The notes under the pieces: generated by a model
The model's database searches: none
Seen by the model: the letters and a program-made list of their open reading frames with translations, nothing else
Told to the model about the DNA's origin: nothing
Part shown: in pieces, positions 53,338 to 60,973 of the stretch
Layout of the letters: the number at the start of each line of letters is the position of its first letter
Numbering within the stretch: the first letter of the stretch is position 1
Translations under genes and position numbers: made by a program
DNA from: Ruminococcus sp. zg-924
GTDB taxonomy: Bacteria > Bacillota > Clostridia > Oscillospirales > Acutalibacteraceae
Assembly (NCBI RefSeq): GCF_024433635.1
Contig: NZ_WNJZ01000012.1
Location: forward strand, 29,691 to 93,690
Length of the DNA stretch: 64,000 nt
Reading direction: 5' to 3'

Positions 53338-54642
53338 ATGTTTTTCCAAAAGGATATTGAAACAATGCCTCGTACCGATATAGAGGCTATACAGCTTGAA
53401 CGGCTCAAAAAAATAGTAAAATACTGCTACGACAACATCGGTTTTTACAACAAAAAGCTCACTGAGGCAGGAGTTTTTGACGGTTCAAAAATTAAGGCTC
53501 TTTCGGATATTCAGTACATACCATTTACAACGAAGGACGATATCAGGGATAACTACCCGTTTAATATGCTAGCCGTTCCGATGAAGGATATTGTCAGAAT
53601 TCATGCGTCATCAGGTACAACCGGCAAGCCGACCGTCGGCGTTTACACAAAGGCTGACCTTGATATGTGGAGCGATTGTGTTGCTCGTGTTGCTGTTGCA
53701 GGCGGTGCAACTGCTGACGATATTATACAGATAAGCTTTGGCTACGGACTTTTTACAGGTGCTTTGGGACTTCACTACGGCCTTGAAAAAATCGGCGCAA
53801 CCGTTATTCCTGCTTCATCGGGAAACACCGCAAAGCAGCTTATGATGTTCCGTGACTTCGGTGTTACAGGTCTTGTTGCTACGCCGAGCTATGCACTCTA
53901 TTTGAGCGAGGCTATGAAAGAAGCAGGCTATCCGATGAGCGACTACAAGCTTCGTCTTGGTATTTTGGGCAGCGAGCCTTGTACCGAGGAAATGAGAGCG
54001 CAGATTGAGCAGAATATGAGGGTAAGAGTATCAGACAACTACGGACTTACCGAGATTGGCGGTCCGGGCGTCAGCGGTGACTGCGAGATGAGAAACGGTA
54101 TGCACTTTGCCGAGGACCACTTCCTGCCTGAGATTATTGACGCAAAGACAGGTCAGCGGCTTGGTGAAAACGAGGTAGGTGAGCTTGTTGTTACAACGCT
54201 TACAAGACAGGGTATGCCTGTGCTCAGATACAGAACAAAGGATATAACCAAGATTACATACGAAAAGTGTGAGTGCGGCAGAACACACGCAAGAATGGCC
54301 AAGACTATGGGCAGAACGGACGATATGCTGATAATCAAGGGCGTTAATGTGTTCCCAACCCAAATTGAAAGCGTGCTTGTTAGCATGCAGCACGTCAGCC
54401 CGCACTATCAGCTTATTGTTCGCAGGGCTAACTTTAAGGATAACCTGGAGGTCAAGGTTGAGCTTGAAAACGGCGATTTGCTTGAAAACTTTGCTGACTT
54501 ACAGGCGTTGCAGAAGTCAATTCACGATAAGCTAAAGAGTGTGCTGGGACTTGAAACAAAGGTAACGCTTGCCGAGCCGAAGTCGCTTGAGCGATTTCAG
54601 GGTAAGGCAAAGAGAATTCTCGATTTGCGCAATGAAGGATAA
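53338..54642 (+). CDS. paaK: phenylacetate-CoA ligase family enzyme (copy 2)
   Basis: The 434-aa protein matches copy 1 throughout: HASSGTTGKPTVGVY near residue 92, YGLTEIGGPG near 240 and GRTDDMLIIKGVNVFPTQIE. It is full length. Copy 1 has an ACT partner; this copy lies behind a transporter gene instead, so the two probably act on different acids or in different conditions. RBS aaaggag, 6 bp. A GC-rich hairpin follows the stop. Confidence 0.92.
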   Translation: MFFQKDIETMPRTDIEAIQLERLKKIVKYCYDNIGFYNKKLTEAGVFDGSKIKALSDIQYIPFTTKDDIRDNYPFNMLAVPMKDIVRIHASSGTTGKPTVGVYTKADLDMWSDCVARVAVAGGATADDIIQISFGYGLFTGALGLHYGLEKIGATVIPASSGNTAKQLMMFRDFGVTGLVATPSYALYLSEAMKEAGYPMSDYKLRLGILGSEPCTEEMRAQIEQNMRVRVSDNYGLTEIGGPGVSGDCEMRNGMHFAEDHFLPEIIDAKTGQRLGENEVGELVVTTLTRQGMPVLRYRTKDITKITYEKCECGRTHARMAKTMGRTDDMLIIKGVNVFPTQIESVLVSMQHVSPHYQLIVRRANFKDNLEVKVELENGDLLENFADLQALQKSIHDKLKSVLGLETKVTLAEPKSLERFQGKAKRILDLRNEG

Positions 54643-54653
54643 ATAAAAATATA

Positions 54654-54694
54654 ATGCCGCCGCCCGATTCTTCGACAAATTCGGGCGGCGGCAT
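54654..54694 (+). terminator. GC-rich hairpin after paaK copy 2
   Basis: A 14-bp perfect stem (atgccgccgcccga / tcgggcggcggcat) with a 13-nt loop. No T tract follows (attatata), so it may stop transcription weakly or protect the 3' end. Confidence 0.7.
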
Positions 54695-54738
54695 ATTATA
54701 TAATAGAAACTGTTCGGCGCTAAAATGGTAAAACAAAG

Positions 54739-54760
54739 CTGCCGCACTTTTGTGCGGCAG
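54739..54760 (-). terminator. terminator hairpin of the Na/Pi cotransporter gene
   Basis: A 9-bp perfect stem (ctgccgcac / gtgcggcag) with loop tttt; on the minus strand it is followed by CTTTGTTTTA. Confidence 0.75.
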
Positions 54761-54782
54761 TATCGTTTGCTTTGCTGTGTTT

Positions 54783-56579
54783 TTATGAATGAGTTAATAC
54801 CGGCTCGGCGGTTTTTGGGGATGTGTTCTCAGGCAGAGCGTACTTCTTTTTAAAGCTTTCGTACTCGGTTTTGTACTGACCAAATTCATAGCCCCTGATT
54901 TCGTGCAGATATTCGTGAGTTTCAAAGCTCTCCTTGTTAACCTGTATCATACAAACCGCAATGTTGGAGCAGTGGTCGGAAACCCTTTCGTAGTTTGTAA
55001 GCAAATCTGAGAAGATAAAGCCCAGCTCTATTGTACAGCCGCCTTCTCTAAGACGGGCAATATGGCGTTTCTTGAGCTTGTCACGCAGATTGTCAATAAC
55101 CTGCTCAAGCGGCTCAACCTTGTCTGCAAGGGAATAATCGTTGTTGTTGAATGCTTCAATGGCAATGTCGAGAATTTCACGCAGGGCGTTTGTCATAACC
55201 TTGATTTCCTCCATAGCCTGCGGTGAGAAGGAAATCTTCTTCTGCTGCATTTCCTTTGATACATCGTGAATGTTCAGTGCATGGTCACCAATTCGCTCAA
55301 AGTCGCCTATGCAGTGCAGAAGCTTTGAAACCTCCTTGCTGTCGCTGACGGAAAGCGTTTTGCTGCTCAGCTTTACAAGGTAGGAGCCGAGAACATCCTC
55401 GTAGTTGTCAATAGCGTCCTCACGCTCAATAATGTTCTGAGCAAGCTTTTCGTCATAGCCGTTCTCAATGAGCAGAAGTGCGTCGAGGATTGTTTTCTTA
55501 GACAGCGTAGCCATCTTTACAGCCATCTTGTGGCACTGTTCTGTTGCAAGACCCGGAGTGTTCAAGAAACGCTGGTCAAGGAACGGTGCGTCCTCGTCTT
55601 CAACTTTATCCTTGATTGTAAGGCAGGCGAGCTTTTCAAGCAGCTTAGAGAACGGGAAAAGAATTACGGTTACAATAACATTAAAGCAGGTGTGAATTAC
55701 AGCTATTGAGGCAGGTGTTGCTACCTCGTTTACAAAGCTGAAGTTCAAAAAAGCGTTTAAAGTGTAGAACGCTGTACCAACGATGATTGTTCCTATTATA
55801 TTAAAGTACAGGTGCACAAATGCGGCACGCTTTGCGTTTTTCTTTGCACCAATACAAGACAGAAGCGCTGTAACGCAGGTGCCTATGTTTTGTCCCATAA
55901 CAATAGGAATGGCGGTTGAAATTGAGATAATTCCGGTTGAGGAGAGTGCCTGCAAAATGCCGACAGAAGCCGAGGAGGACTGAATAACAGCCGTTAAAAG
56001 AGCGCCGGCAAGAATTCCGAATATAGGATTCTGGAAGATAATCAGGAAGTTTGCAAAGTCAGGATTGTCGGCGAGAGGGGTCATGGCACTGCTCATTGTT
56101 GTCATACCAAACATCAATACAGCAAAGCCTACCATAATACTGCCTATATTCTTTTTCTTGCCGTCCTTGCAGAACATAATAAGGAAAATACCGATGATTG
56201 CAACGATAGGCGAGAAGTTTTTAGGCTGAACGAGCTGCATAACAAGGCTGTCGCCCTCAACTCCGGTGAGGCTTAAAATCCAGCCGGTGATTGTTGTACC
56301 GATATTTGCACCCATAATGATGCCAATAGCCTGATACAACTTCATTATGCCTGAGTTTACAAAGCCGACAACCATAACCGTTGTGGCTGATGAGGATTGG
56401 ATAACGGCGGTAACGCCTGCGCCTAAGAGGAGTCCCTTAATTGTGGTGTTTGACATTTTTTCAAGGGTCTTTTCAAGGCGGCCGTCAGATGTTTTTTCAA
56501 GGCCGTCGCCCATTACGTTCATACCGTACAGGAACAGCGCAAGACCTCCTATAAAGGAGAGAACAGAAAATAAATCCAT
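54783..56579 (-). CDS. Na+/phosphate cotransporter family protein with PhoU-like domains
   Basis: The 598-aa protein has two inverted membrane repeats, each with the family signature AVIQSSSAT (near residues 58 and 201), and about 230 C-terminal cytosolic residues that form PhoU-like helical bundles (CIGDFERIGDHALNI near 425, and DLLTNYERVSDHCSNI near 545). It imports or exports phosphate with sodium; the PhoU part is thought to tune it. RBS gaaagga. It is a single gene on the minus strand. Confidence 0.93.
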   Translation of the reverse strand: MDLFSVLSFIGGLALFLYGMNVMGDGLEKTSDGRLEKTLEKMSNTTIKGLLLGAGVTAVIQSSSATTVMVVGFVNSGIMKLYQAIGIIMGANIGTTITGWILSLTGVEGDSLVMQLVQPKNFSPIVAIIGIFLIMFCKDGKKKNIGSIMVGFAVLMFGMTTMSSAMTPLADNPDFANFLIIFQNPIFGILAGALLTAVIQSSSASVGILQALSSTGIISISTAIPIVMGQNIGTCVTALLSCIGAKKNAKRAAFVHLYFNIIGTIIVGTAFYTLNAFLNFSFVNEVATPASIAVIHTCFNVIVTVILFPFSKLLEKLACLTIKDKVEDEDAPFLDQRFLNTPGLATEQCHKMAVKMATLSKKTILDALLLIENGYDEKLAQNIIEREDAIDNYEDVLGSYLVKLSSKTLSVSDSKEVSKLLHCIGDFERIGDHALNIHDVSKEMQQKKISFSPQAMEEIKVMTNALREILDIAIEAFNNNDYSLADKVEPLEQVIDNLRDKLKKRHIARLREGGCTIELGFIFSDLLTNYERVSDHCSNIAVCMIQVNKESFETHEYLHEIRGYEFGQYKTEYESFKKKYALPENTSPKTAEPVLTHS

Positions 56580-56816
56580 AAAGCTTGTCCTTTCTAAAGT
56601 GTAGTTATTACAATATCTTTACAACAAATTTATAATAACCGCAGAAAGTAAAAGTAGGGTATACGTTTTGTAAAATCTGTGTAAAGTGAGGCTCAAGCAG
56701 TGCAGAATAAAACGGGGTGTAGAGGACAAAAATTTGTGATAATTGCCATTATTTTTCGATGATGTAAAATTAATGAATTGTTCACGAATTGTCTTTATAT
56801 TACTTATACAATTTGC

Positions 56817-56822
56817 TATAAT
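56817..56822 (+). promoter_or_regulatory. -10 box of the CBS-pair gene
   Basis: TATAAT is perfect; TTTATA at 56794 is a 4/6 match to a -35 at 17 bp. Confidence 0.55.
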
Positions 56823-56855
56823 TGTAAACGAAGAAAAGAGGTGAAGTTTTACAAA

Positions 56856-57296
56856 ATGAACATTATTATGCTGTTAAAGCCAAAATGCGACGTTGCCTAT
56901 ATATATGAAAACAACAGTATCCGGCAGGGTCTTGAGAAAATGCGTTACCACGGCTACACAGCTATTCCGGTAATCGCCAAGAACGGAGAATACGTTGGAA
57001 CGGTAAATGAAGGAGATTTTCTGTGGCATATTCTTGACAGTAACGATTGCTCGCTGAAAAAGCAGGAGAGCTACACTGTTAAAGATATATTAAGAAAGGG
57101 CTTCAATCCGCCGGTGACGATAACTACCCCAATAGAAACGCTGCTGCTCAGAGTAATGGATCAGAACTTTGTTCCGGTTATAGATGACAGAGGAGTGTTT
57201 ATGGGTATTATAACCAGAAGTGACATAATTAAATACTATTACAATCAGAAAGCAATAGATGAAGCAATAGCCTCAATAATGAAGGTGAGCGTTTAA
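56856..57296 (+). CDS. CBS-pair domain protein
   Basis: I start it at the ATG at 56856 behind gaggtgaa; the open frame runs 26 codons further upstream without an RBS. The 146-aa product is one CBS pair: LEKMRYHGYTAIPVIAKNGEYVGTV for the first and VMDQNFVPVIDDRGVFMGIITRSDIIKYYY for the second. CBS pairs bind adenine nucleotides such as AMP or c-di-AMP. There is no effector domain. It resembles the AcuB/YkuL-like group. Confidence 0.88.
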   Translation: MNIIMLLKPKCDVAYIYENNSIRQGLEKMRYHGYTAIPVIAKNGEYVGTVNEGDFLWHILDSNDCSLKKQESYTVKDILRKGFNPPVTITTPIETLLLRVMDQNFVPVIDDRGVFMGIITRSDIIKYYYNQKAIDEAIASIMKVSV

Positions 57297-57364
57297 TAGG
57301 ATAAATAGAGTGTAAGCAGTAACAGCTTTGCGCAAAGGCAGTGCCGTAAAGTGTAGTCTGTTGG

Positions 57365-57434
57365 AAACGGTCTTGTCCGTTTTATCTGTTAGCACAATGT
57401 CGGAAAAATCGGCTTCCTTAATTTAAGGGAGCCG
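57365..57434. other. two small hairpins upstream of tRNA-Thr
   Basis: aaacgg / ccgttt (57365-57382, followed by tatc) and cggcttcctta / taagggagccg (57410-57434) could end the CBS gene. T tracts are poor. Confidence 0.4.
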
Positions 57435-57503
57435 TACTTATTACGGCTGAGAAAGCCATAAAAACAAAAAGCAAATTTTTTTGATAAAAAATTGATAAAA
57501 GTG

Positions 57504-57532
57504 TTGACAAAAGTGCCCGCAGGTGTTATTAT
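57504..57532 (+). promoter_or_regulatory. sigma-A promoter of the tRNA-Thr - tRNA-Tyr operon
   Basis: TTGACA (57504-57509), 17 bp, TATTAT (57527-57532), 30 bp before tRNA-Thr. Confidence 0.9.
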
Positions 57533-57562
57533 ATATGAGCGTCAAGTGAGAAACTTGAATGT

Positions 57563-57638
57563 GCTGGTGTAGCTCAGTTGGTAGAGCAGCTGATTTGTAA
57601 TCAGCAGGTCGGGGGTTCAAGTCCGTCCACCAGCTCCA
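57563..57638 (+). tRNA. tRNA-Thr (TGT)
   Basis: A 76-nt tRNA with CCA encoded. The acceptor stem is GCTGGTG / CACCAGC; the anticodon stem ctgat / atcag encloses TTTGTAA with anticodon TGT. Confidence 0.97.
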
Positions 57639-57678
57639 AAGAAAGGCTATTTGCCGTATGGCAGTAGCCTTTAAATAT

Positions 57679-57763
57679 GGGAGATTTCCCGAGCGGCCAA
57701 AGGGGGCAGACTGTAAATCTGTTGCAATTTGCTTCGGTGGTTCGAATCCACCATCTCCCACCA
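57679..57763 (+). tRNA. tRNA-Tyr (GTA)
   Basis: An 85-nt type II tRNA with CCA encoded. Acceptor GGGAGAT / ATCTCCC; anticodon arm cagactGTAaatctg; a long variable arm as usual for bacterial tRNA-Tyr. It lies 40 bp after tRNA-Thr. Its 3' end is a possible integration site for the element to the right. Confidence 0.97.
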
Positions 57764-57772
57764 AACTCAAAT

Positions 57773-57813
57773 AATCCGAACATTTTACTAATAGGTGAAA
57801 CGTTCGGATTTTT
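57773..57813 (+). terminator. intrinsic terminator of the tRNA operon
   Basis: A 9-bp stem (aatccgaac / gttcggatt) with a 20-nt loop, then TTTGGTTTTT. Confidence 0.85.
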
Positions 57814-57840
57814 GGTTTTTATAAGACACGATTAAAAAAA

Positions 57841-57863
57841 GAGCTCTGAACGAATCAGAGCTC
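57841..57863 (-). terminator. terminator of the 41-aa gene
   Basis: A 9-bp perfect stem (gagctctga / tcagagctc) with 5-nt loop; on the minus strand TTTTTTT follows. It starts 7 bp after the stop codon. Confidence 0.88.
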
Positions 57864-57869
57864 AAAAAA

Positions 57870-57995
57870 TTAATGCTTATCAGCTTTATGCTTTGATAAT
57901 GTGCTGCCAGCTTTAGATTTTGCTTTTTGTGTGGATGATTTGGAAGCGAGAGTTTTGCCTGCTTTTCCCACTTTTCCACCATGATGCACAGCCAT
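57870..57995 (-). CDS. small basic protein, 41 aa
   Basis: The ATG at 57995 follows gggaggtg by 5 bp, an excellent RBS, and the gene ends in a strong terminator, so translation is likely. The product has over a quarter Lys plus several His (start MAVHHGGKVGKAGKTLASKS, end LSKHKADKH) and no hydrophobic segment. A nucleic-acid-binding role is suggested by the charge. I do not know the family. It lies between tRNA-Tyr and the mobile-element genes, and may be part of the element. Confidence 0.8.
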   Translation of the reverse strand: MAVHHGGKVGKAGKTLASKSSTQKAKSKAGSTLSKHKADKH

Positions 57996-58029
57996 ATATA
58001 CACCTCCCAGAAATTTTGTTGTATTCATT

Positions 58030-58152
58030 TTACTTTAATTTGTTTACAGGAATTTTAAATGCTTTTTTACCATAGTTTTTAGCGTAGTATGTAACACCGT
58101 TGATGGTTATGCTTGACCTGAAAACATATTGAATATGTTTTTTATCTGCCAT
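58030..58152 (-). CDS. small hypothetical protein, 40 aa
   Basis: I use the ATG at 58152, 8 bp after aaagg; an ATG 11 codons further up has no RBS. The product is basic (start MADKKHIQYVFRSSITINGV, end KKAFKIPVNKLK) and looks like a compact beta-rich domain (ITINGVTYYAKNYGKKAFKI). No family is recognised. It lies 34 bp upstream of the 41-aa gene on the same strand, so both are probably on one transcript. Confidence 0.65.
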   Translation of the reverse strand: MADKKHIQYVFRSSITINGVTYYAKNYGKKAFKIPVNKLK

Positions 58153-58228
58153 GTCAATTACCTTTGCCTTTCCCAACGGCGCCATAAAAATTCTTGACGA
58201 ATTCAAAAAATTATGATAACATACAAGT

Positions 58229-58301
58229 GTACAGGTTAGTATGTCGGGTTTCTGCCGTTGTATTAACCCTCAAGCAGTAGTTGCCGCTACTGCTTTTTTT
58301 A
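58229..58301 (+). ncRNA. candidate small RNA
   Basis: A possible promoter TTGACG (58194-58199), 17 bp, TAACAT (58217-58222) would start a transcript near 58229. It folds into a stem ggttagta (58234-58241) / tattaacc (58261-58268) with an inner cgg / ccg, then ends in a perfect terminator agcagtag / ctactgct (58273-58294) with seven T. No plus-strand gene ends here that would need this terminator. It abuts the 3' end of the ImmA gene on the other strand. Confidence 0.45.
58273..58300 (+). terminator. intrinsic terminator of the candidate small RNA
   Basis: An 8-bp perfect stem (agcagtag / ctactgct), 6-nt loop, then TTTTTTT on the plus strand only. Confidence 0.85.
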
Positions 58302-58811
58302 TTGCCAATTGCGATTATACGCAATTTCAGCAGCTTGGTATGATACTTTGCATTTGTCCTTTATTTCCTCAATGCTCATAAATTTTGTTTGAGCTCGTGG
58401 AATTAGGAGTGCACTTGCAAAAGTGTTTGCTTGCCATTCTGGATCACAGTATTTTGGAATTAGCTGATTTGTCCTTGCAAAAGAATATCCGTCTTGATGC
58501 AAAAAATAGTGTCCGACCTCGTGTGCTATAGTGAATCTATCTCTACCAATATCCTCGCAAGCTCTGTCGTATACAGATGATAAGATTTTCATCGTGTTGT
58601 TGGTCGGATCATAATAAGCATACATTCCAGGTGATAGTTCATTGGATGAAGCGTATTCGTAATTAAATGTTTCATCAATAGCAGGAATAACTATTTCGAC
58701 AAATGAAACTATATCAAAGTAGCAGTCGCTGCAATTGAAACGCTGTCTTATATTGTTAGTTAATAGTTCTATTTTTCTTCTGCTCAACGCTGGTGCTATT
58801 GCTGTAGACAT
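58299..58811 (-). CDS. ImmA/IrrE-family metallopeptidase
   Basis: The 170-aa protein has the zinc site IAHEVGHYFLH (H97, E98, H101) and the third ligand region DPEWQANTFASALLIP (E125). In ICEBs1 and phages such a protease cuts the XRE repressor encoded beside it and so switches on excision genes. The XRE gene ends 1 bp before this start, which fits that model. RBS aaggggga, 6 bp. Confidence 0.93.
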   Translation of the reverse strand: MSTAIAPALSRRKIELLTNNIRQRFNCSDCYFDIVSFVEIVIPAIDETFNYEYASSNELSPGMYAYYDPTNNTMKILSSVYDRACEDIGRDRFTIAHEVGHYFLHQDGYSFARTNQLIPKYCDPEWQANTFASALLIPRAQTKFMSIEEIKDKCKVSYQAAEIAYNRNWQ

Positions 58812-58812
58812 T

Positions 58813-59169
58813 TTATTCCCCCTTATTCAAAAGTTTGATTATTTTTTCTACTTCTTCGTCTGACAGTGTATCAAATTTTCTGGCAAATACGAAACTCAAA
58901 TCTCTTTGTGCAGGTGTTTGGTTTGATAGATTGATACTTATATTGTCAATAGTTGTATAGTAGGCATCCTCAATTCGTTCTCTATCCGCATCTGTTAAAT
59001 CATATGTGATAAATAAAGCTTGCATAAATTTTTGAGTTGGTTCTCTTTTTCCGTTCTCGATAGCGGATAAGTACGCAGAAGTAATGCCTAACTTAGAAGC
59101 CATATCTTTAAGAATTTCGTTATATTCTATCCTTAAAATCCTTAATTCTTTACCTAATGCAGTTAGCAT
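58813..59169 (-). CDS. XRE-family repressor of the mobile element (ImmR-like)
   Basis: The 118-aa protein has an N-terminal Cro/CI helix-turn-helix (LKDMASKLGITSAYLSAIENGKREP) and a C-terminal helical part with SFVFARKFDTLSDEEVEKIIKLL, likely the region cut by the protease. Gene order and spacing fit an immR-immA pair. The RBS is gagagga. The promoter at 59221 is immediately upstream. Confidence 0.9.
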   Translation of the reverse strand: MLTALGKELRILRIEYNEILKDMASKLGITSAYLSAIENGKREPTQKFMQALFITYDLTDADRERIEDAYYTTIDNISINLSNQTPAQRDLSFVFARKFDTLSDEEVEKIIKLLNKGE

Positions 59170-59220
59170 AACTATCCTCTCCGATCAAAAAAATATTTTT
59201 TGAGTATCTTGCCCGCTATT

Positions 59221-59249
59221 ATATTAACACACAAGATTACGATTGTCAA
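59221..59249 (-). promoter_or_regulatory. promoter of the XRE-ImmA pair
   Basis: On the minus strand TTGACA (59249-59244), 17 bp, TAATAT (59226-59221), 51 bp before the XRE start. Confidence 0.72.
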
Positions 59250-59340
59250 TAAAAAAATTAAAATTATTAACAAAATTGTTGATTTTAATTTACCTATTTG
59301 TTTATCTGTTAGATAACACTCAACAAAACAATAAAGCTAC

Positions 59341-59377
59341 CGCAAGGCATATTGCTTACCCAACTCCATGCCTTGCG
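59341..59377 (-). terminator. terminator hairpin after the 56-aa gene
   Basis: A 10-bp perfect stem (cgcaaggcat / atgccttgcg) with a 17-nt loop; on the minus strand GCTTTATTGTTTTG follows. Confidence 0.7.
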
Positions 59378-59383
59378 TGCTTG

Positions 59384-59554
59384 TTATGCTGTCATTTTAT
59401 GATTAGATTGTTCCTCTTTTTCTTTTTGCTGTTTCCATTCCTCAAATTCTCTTTTGCCTTCTTCGCTTTCAAAGAAAGCAATTATGTCAGGCAGGAAACA
59501 TCTGGCGATGGTTTCAAGCTCTTCCTTTGGAATGTTGCTTTTGTGTGCCGACAT
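59384..59554 (-). CDS. small mobile-element protein, 56 aa
   Basis: The frame codes for NIPKEELETIARCFLPDI, then FESEEGKREFEEWKQQKEKE, an acidic helical protein with a pattern I associate with small genes downstream of relaxases in Firmicute elements, though no function is known. The ATG is the first start after an in-frame stop; its RBS is poor, and a perfect aaaggagg lies 23-30 bp upstream. It follows the relaxase gene by 39 bp, and a hairpin ends the unit. Confidence 0.65.
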   Translation of the reverse strand: MSAHKSNIPKEELETIARCFLPDIIAFFESEEGKREFEEWKQQKEKEEQSNHKMTA

Positions 59555-59593
59555 ATGTCATCACAGCGTTTAATTTATTTGGCTCGTCCTCCT

Positions 59594-60973
59594 TTACATA
59601 TTCATTTTAAAGCCGCCCTGTGGGTTTGATTTCTGTGTATTTTTTCTTTCCTTAAGAGGCTTTTTCATTGTTGTGCAGTCCTCTACAGGGTGGTCGTTGT
59701 CTAAAATATTTGTGAGATCTGCGACCAGATATGCAATATCATTTCCGTTATTGCCGTAATAGCTGTCGGTATCAAAGCCAGGAAAAACAGTATCCTCGCA
59801 TGATGATTCAGTTTCTCCTCCGCCTGACTGATACTGTATGAATATTTCTCGCTCGTACTCCCAACCTGTTGTGAGGCATTCTTCGCCGCATCGTTTATCT
59901 GACTGACATAATCGTTCGTCATATTCTGAAGCTCCGTCTTGAAGGTTTGCGCCATTGAGTTGGAATTGTCGATAGATTTCTGCAAAGTATTCATCTGGCG
60001 GTTGAGATATATTTGTATTTCCTCTTTCGTAGTCAGGTCTGAAACTTCGTCCAGTATTGATTTCAGCATATCTATCTGTGCAGTCTGAGTTGAAATTAAT
60101 GCTTTCCAGTTCTGCTCCGTAACCGCTACGCAAGGTTCTGCTTTTGAGGCGATTTGCATTTGCTTCCTGGCTTGCTCCTTTAATTCCTGAGGTGATTTCT
60201 TCCCGTATTCTGAATTCATTTTCCATATTCTCCTTAAAATATTTTTCTTCGTGTAATTTATTATCCCTGCACTTCATCCCATACGGTGTAGTGTAGGTGA
60301 TGCTTTTTCTTTCTGCCGTCCACTTAACTTCATAACCCTCATTTTCCATAAGGCTTATAAAGTGTTCCTTTGAGGTTGCATATTTCATAGCTTCATCAAT
60401 AGCTATTGTGAGCTGTAACTTCCAACTTTGACCTTTGTCTGCTGAACGATATTCTCTTGCTGACATCTGTTTTACTTTTTGCGGTTTTGGGATTACTACG
60501 GATAAACCGTACTCTCTGCACAACTTGTCCGAGTAATCTCTCAGTCTTTGTATTTCATTTTTGTCGGGATGATATTTCAATCCTGTTTTAGCACTGACTG
60601 AATTTACAATGAAGTGTGAATGTATATGCTCTCTGTCAATATGAGTAGCAACTAAAACTTCATAGCCTTTGAATTGTTCTTGTGCAAACTTTATTGCTAT
60701 TTCGTGAGCTGTTTCAGGTGTTACAGGTTCATCGGGATGGAAAGACTGAAACAGATGATAGTACATTCTGCCGTCTGTTTTTCCATACTGAATCTTTGTA
60801 TTCATCATTTCGTTGAATGCCGATTGTGGAACACAATTAATTCCGCTGACAAGTTTCCTGCCATTGTATAAGGTTTTCTTATCCTGCTTGCAGTAGGCAA
60901 GAATTGAGGCCAGCCCTTGCCGTGACTGCATTCGTTTGCTTGCGATGAATTTTACTGTTGCTATTGTGACCAC
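59594..60973 (-). CDS. mobilization relaxase (MOB-P-like, MobA)
   Basis: The 459-aa protein starts at a GTG inside the end of mobC, next to aaagagg. It has the catalytic Tyr near residue 27 (ILAYCKQDK) and the HUH metal motif H111-x-D-x2-H116-x-H118-x-H120. Relaxases nick oriT and lead the strand into a recipient. After about residue 250 the chain is hydrophilic, low in order and rich in Ser, Gly, Asp and Tyr; that part shares its DNA with a second gene in another frame. The conserved core is complete. A candidate oriT lies upstream of mobC. Confidence 0.92.
   Translation of the reverse strand: MVTIATVKFIASKRMQSRQGLASILAYCKQDKKTLYNGRKLVSGINCVPQSAFNEMMNTKIQYGKTDGRMYYHLFQSFHPDEPVTPETAHEIAIKFAQEQFKGYEVLVATHIDREHIHSHFIVNSVSAKTGLKYHPDKNEIQRLRDYSDKLCREYGLSVVIPKPQKVKQMSAREYRSADKGQSWKLQLTIAIDEAMKYATSKEHFISLMENEGYEVKWTAERKSITYTTPYGMKCRDNKLHEEKYFKENMENEFRIREEITSGIKGASQEANANRLKSRTLRSGYGAELESINFNSDCTDRYAEINTGRSFRPDYERGNTNISQPPDEYFAEIYRQFQLNGANLQDGASEYDERLCQSDKRCGEECLTTGWEYEREIFIQYQSGGGETESSCEDTVFPGFDTDSYYGNNGNDIAYLVADLTNILDNDHPVEDCTTMKKPLKERKNTQKSNPQGGFKMNM
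59701..60219 (-). CDS. nested membrane-anchored coiled-coil protein inside the relaxase gene (MobB-like position)
   Basis: This 172-aa frame lies wholly inside the relaxase gene, on the same strand, in another frame. Its ATG follows a perfect aaggag by 10 bp. The product looks like a true protein: a charged N-terminus (EYGKKSPQELKEQARKQMQ), a long coiled coil (about 40-135) and one C-terminal membrane helix (about 142-163, ILFFLALIPTAITAITEMIL). RSF1010 has a similar arrangement, with membrane-bound MobB nested in mobA, where it aids relaxase function and transfer. A matching role here is inference from layout, not homology. Confidence 0.8.
   Translation of the reverse strand: MNSEYGKKSPQELKEQARKQMQIASKAEPCVAVTEQNWKALISTQTAQIDMLKSILDEVSDLTTKEEIQIYLNRQMNTLQKSIDNSNSMAQTFKTELQNMTNDYVSQINDAAKNASQQVGSTSEKYSYSISQAEEKLNHHARILFFLALIPTAITAITEMILHIWSQISQIF

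Noticed and set aside
57679..57763. Direct repeat of the tRNA-Tyr 3' end as an att site
   Set aside because: I looked for a second copy of the T arm and acceptor sequence to the right within the window and found none; it may lie outside.
57788..58003. 71-aa minus-strand open frame after tRNA-Tyr
   Set aside because: It has no RBS. The overlapping 41-aa frame has a perfect RBS and ends just before a terminator, so that reading is preferred.
59243..59629. 128-aa plus-strand open frame in the mobile element
   Set aside because: It overlaps the 56-aa gene and the XRE promoter, has no RBS, and its Leu/Phe-rich sequence is a mirror of an acidic Lys/Glu-rich frame.
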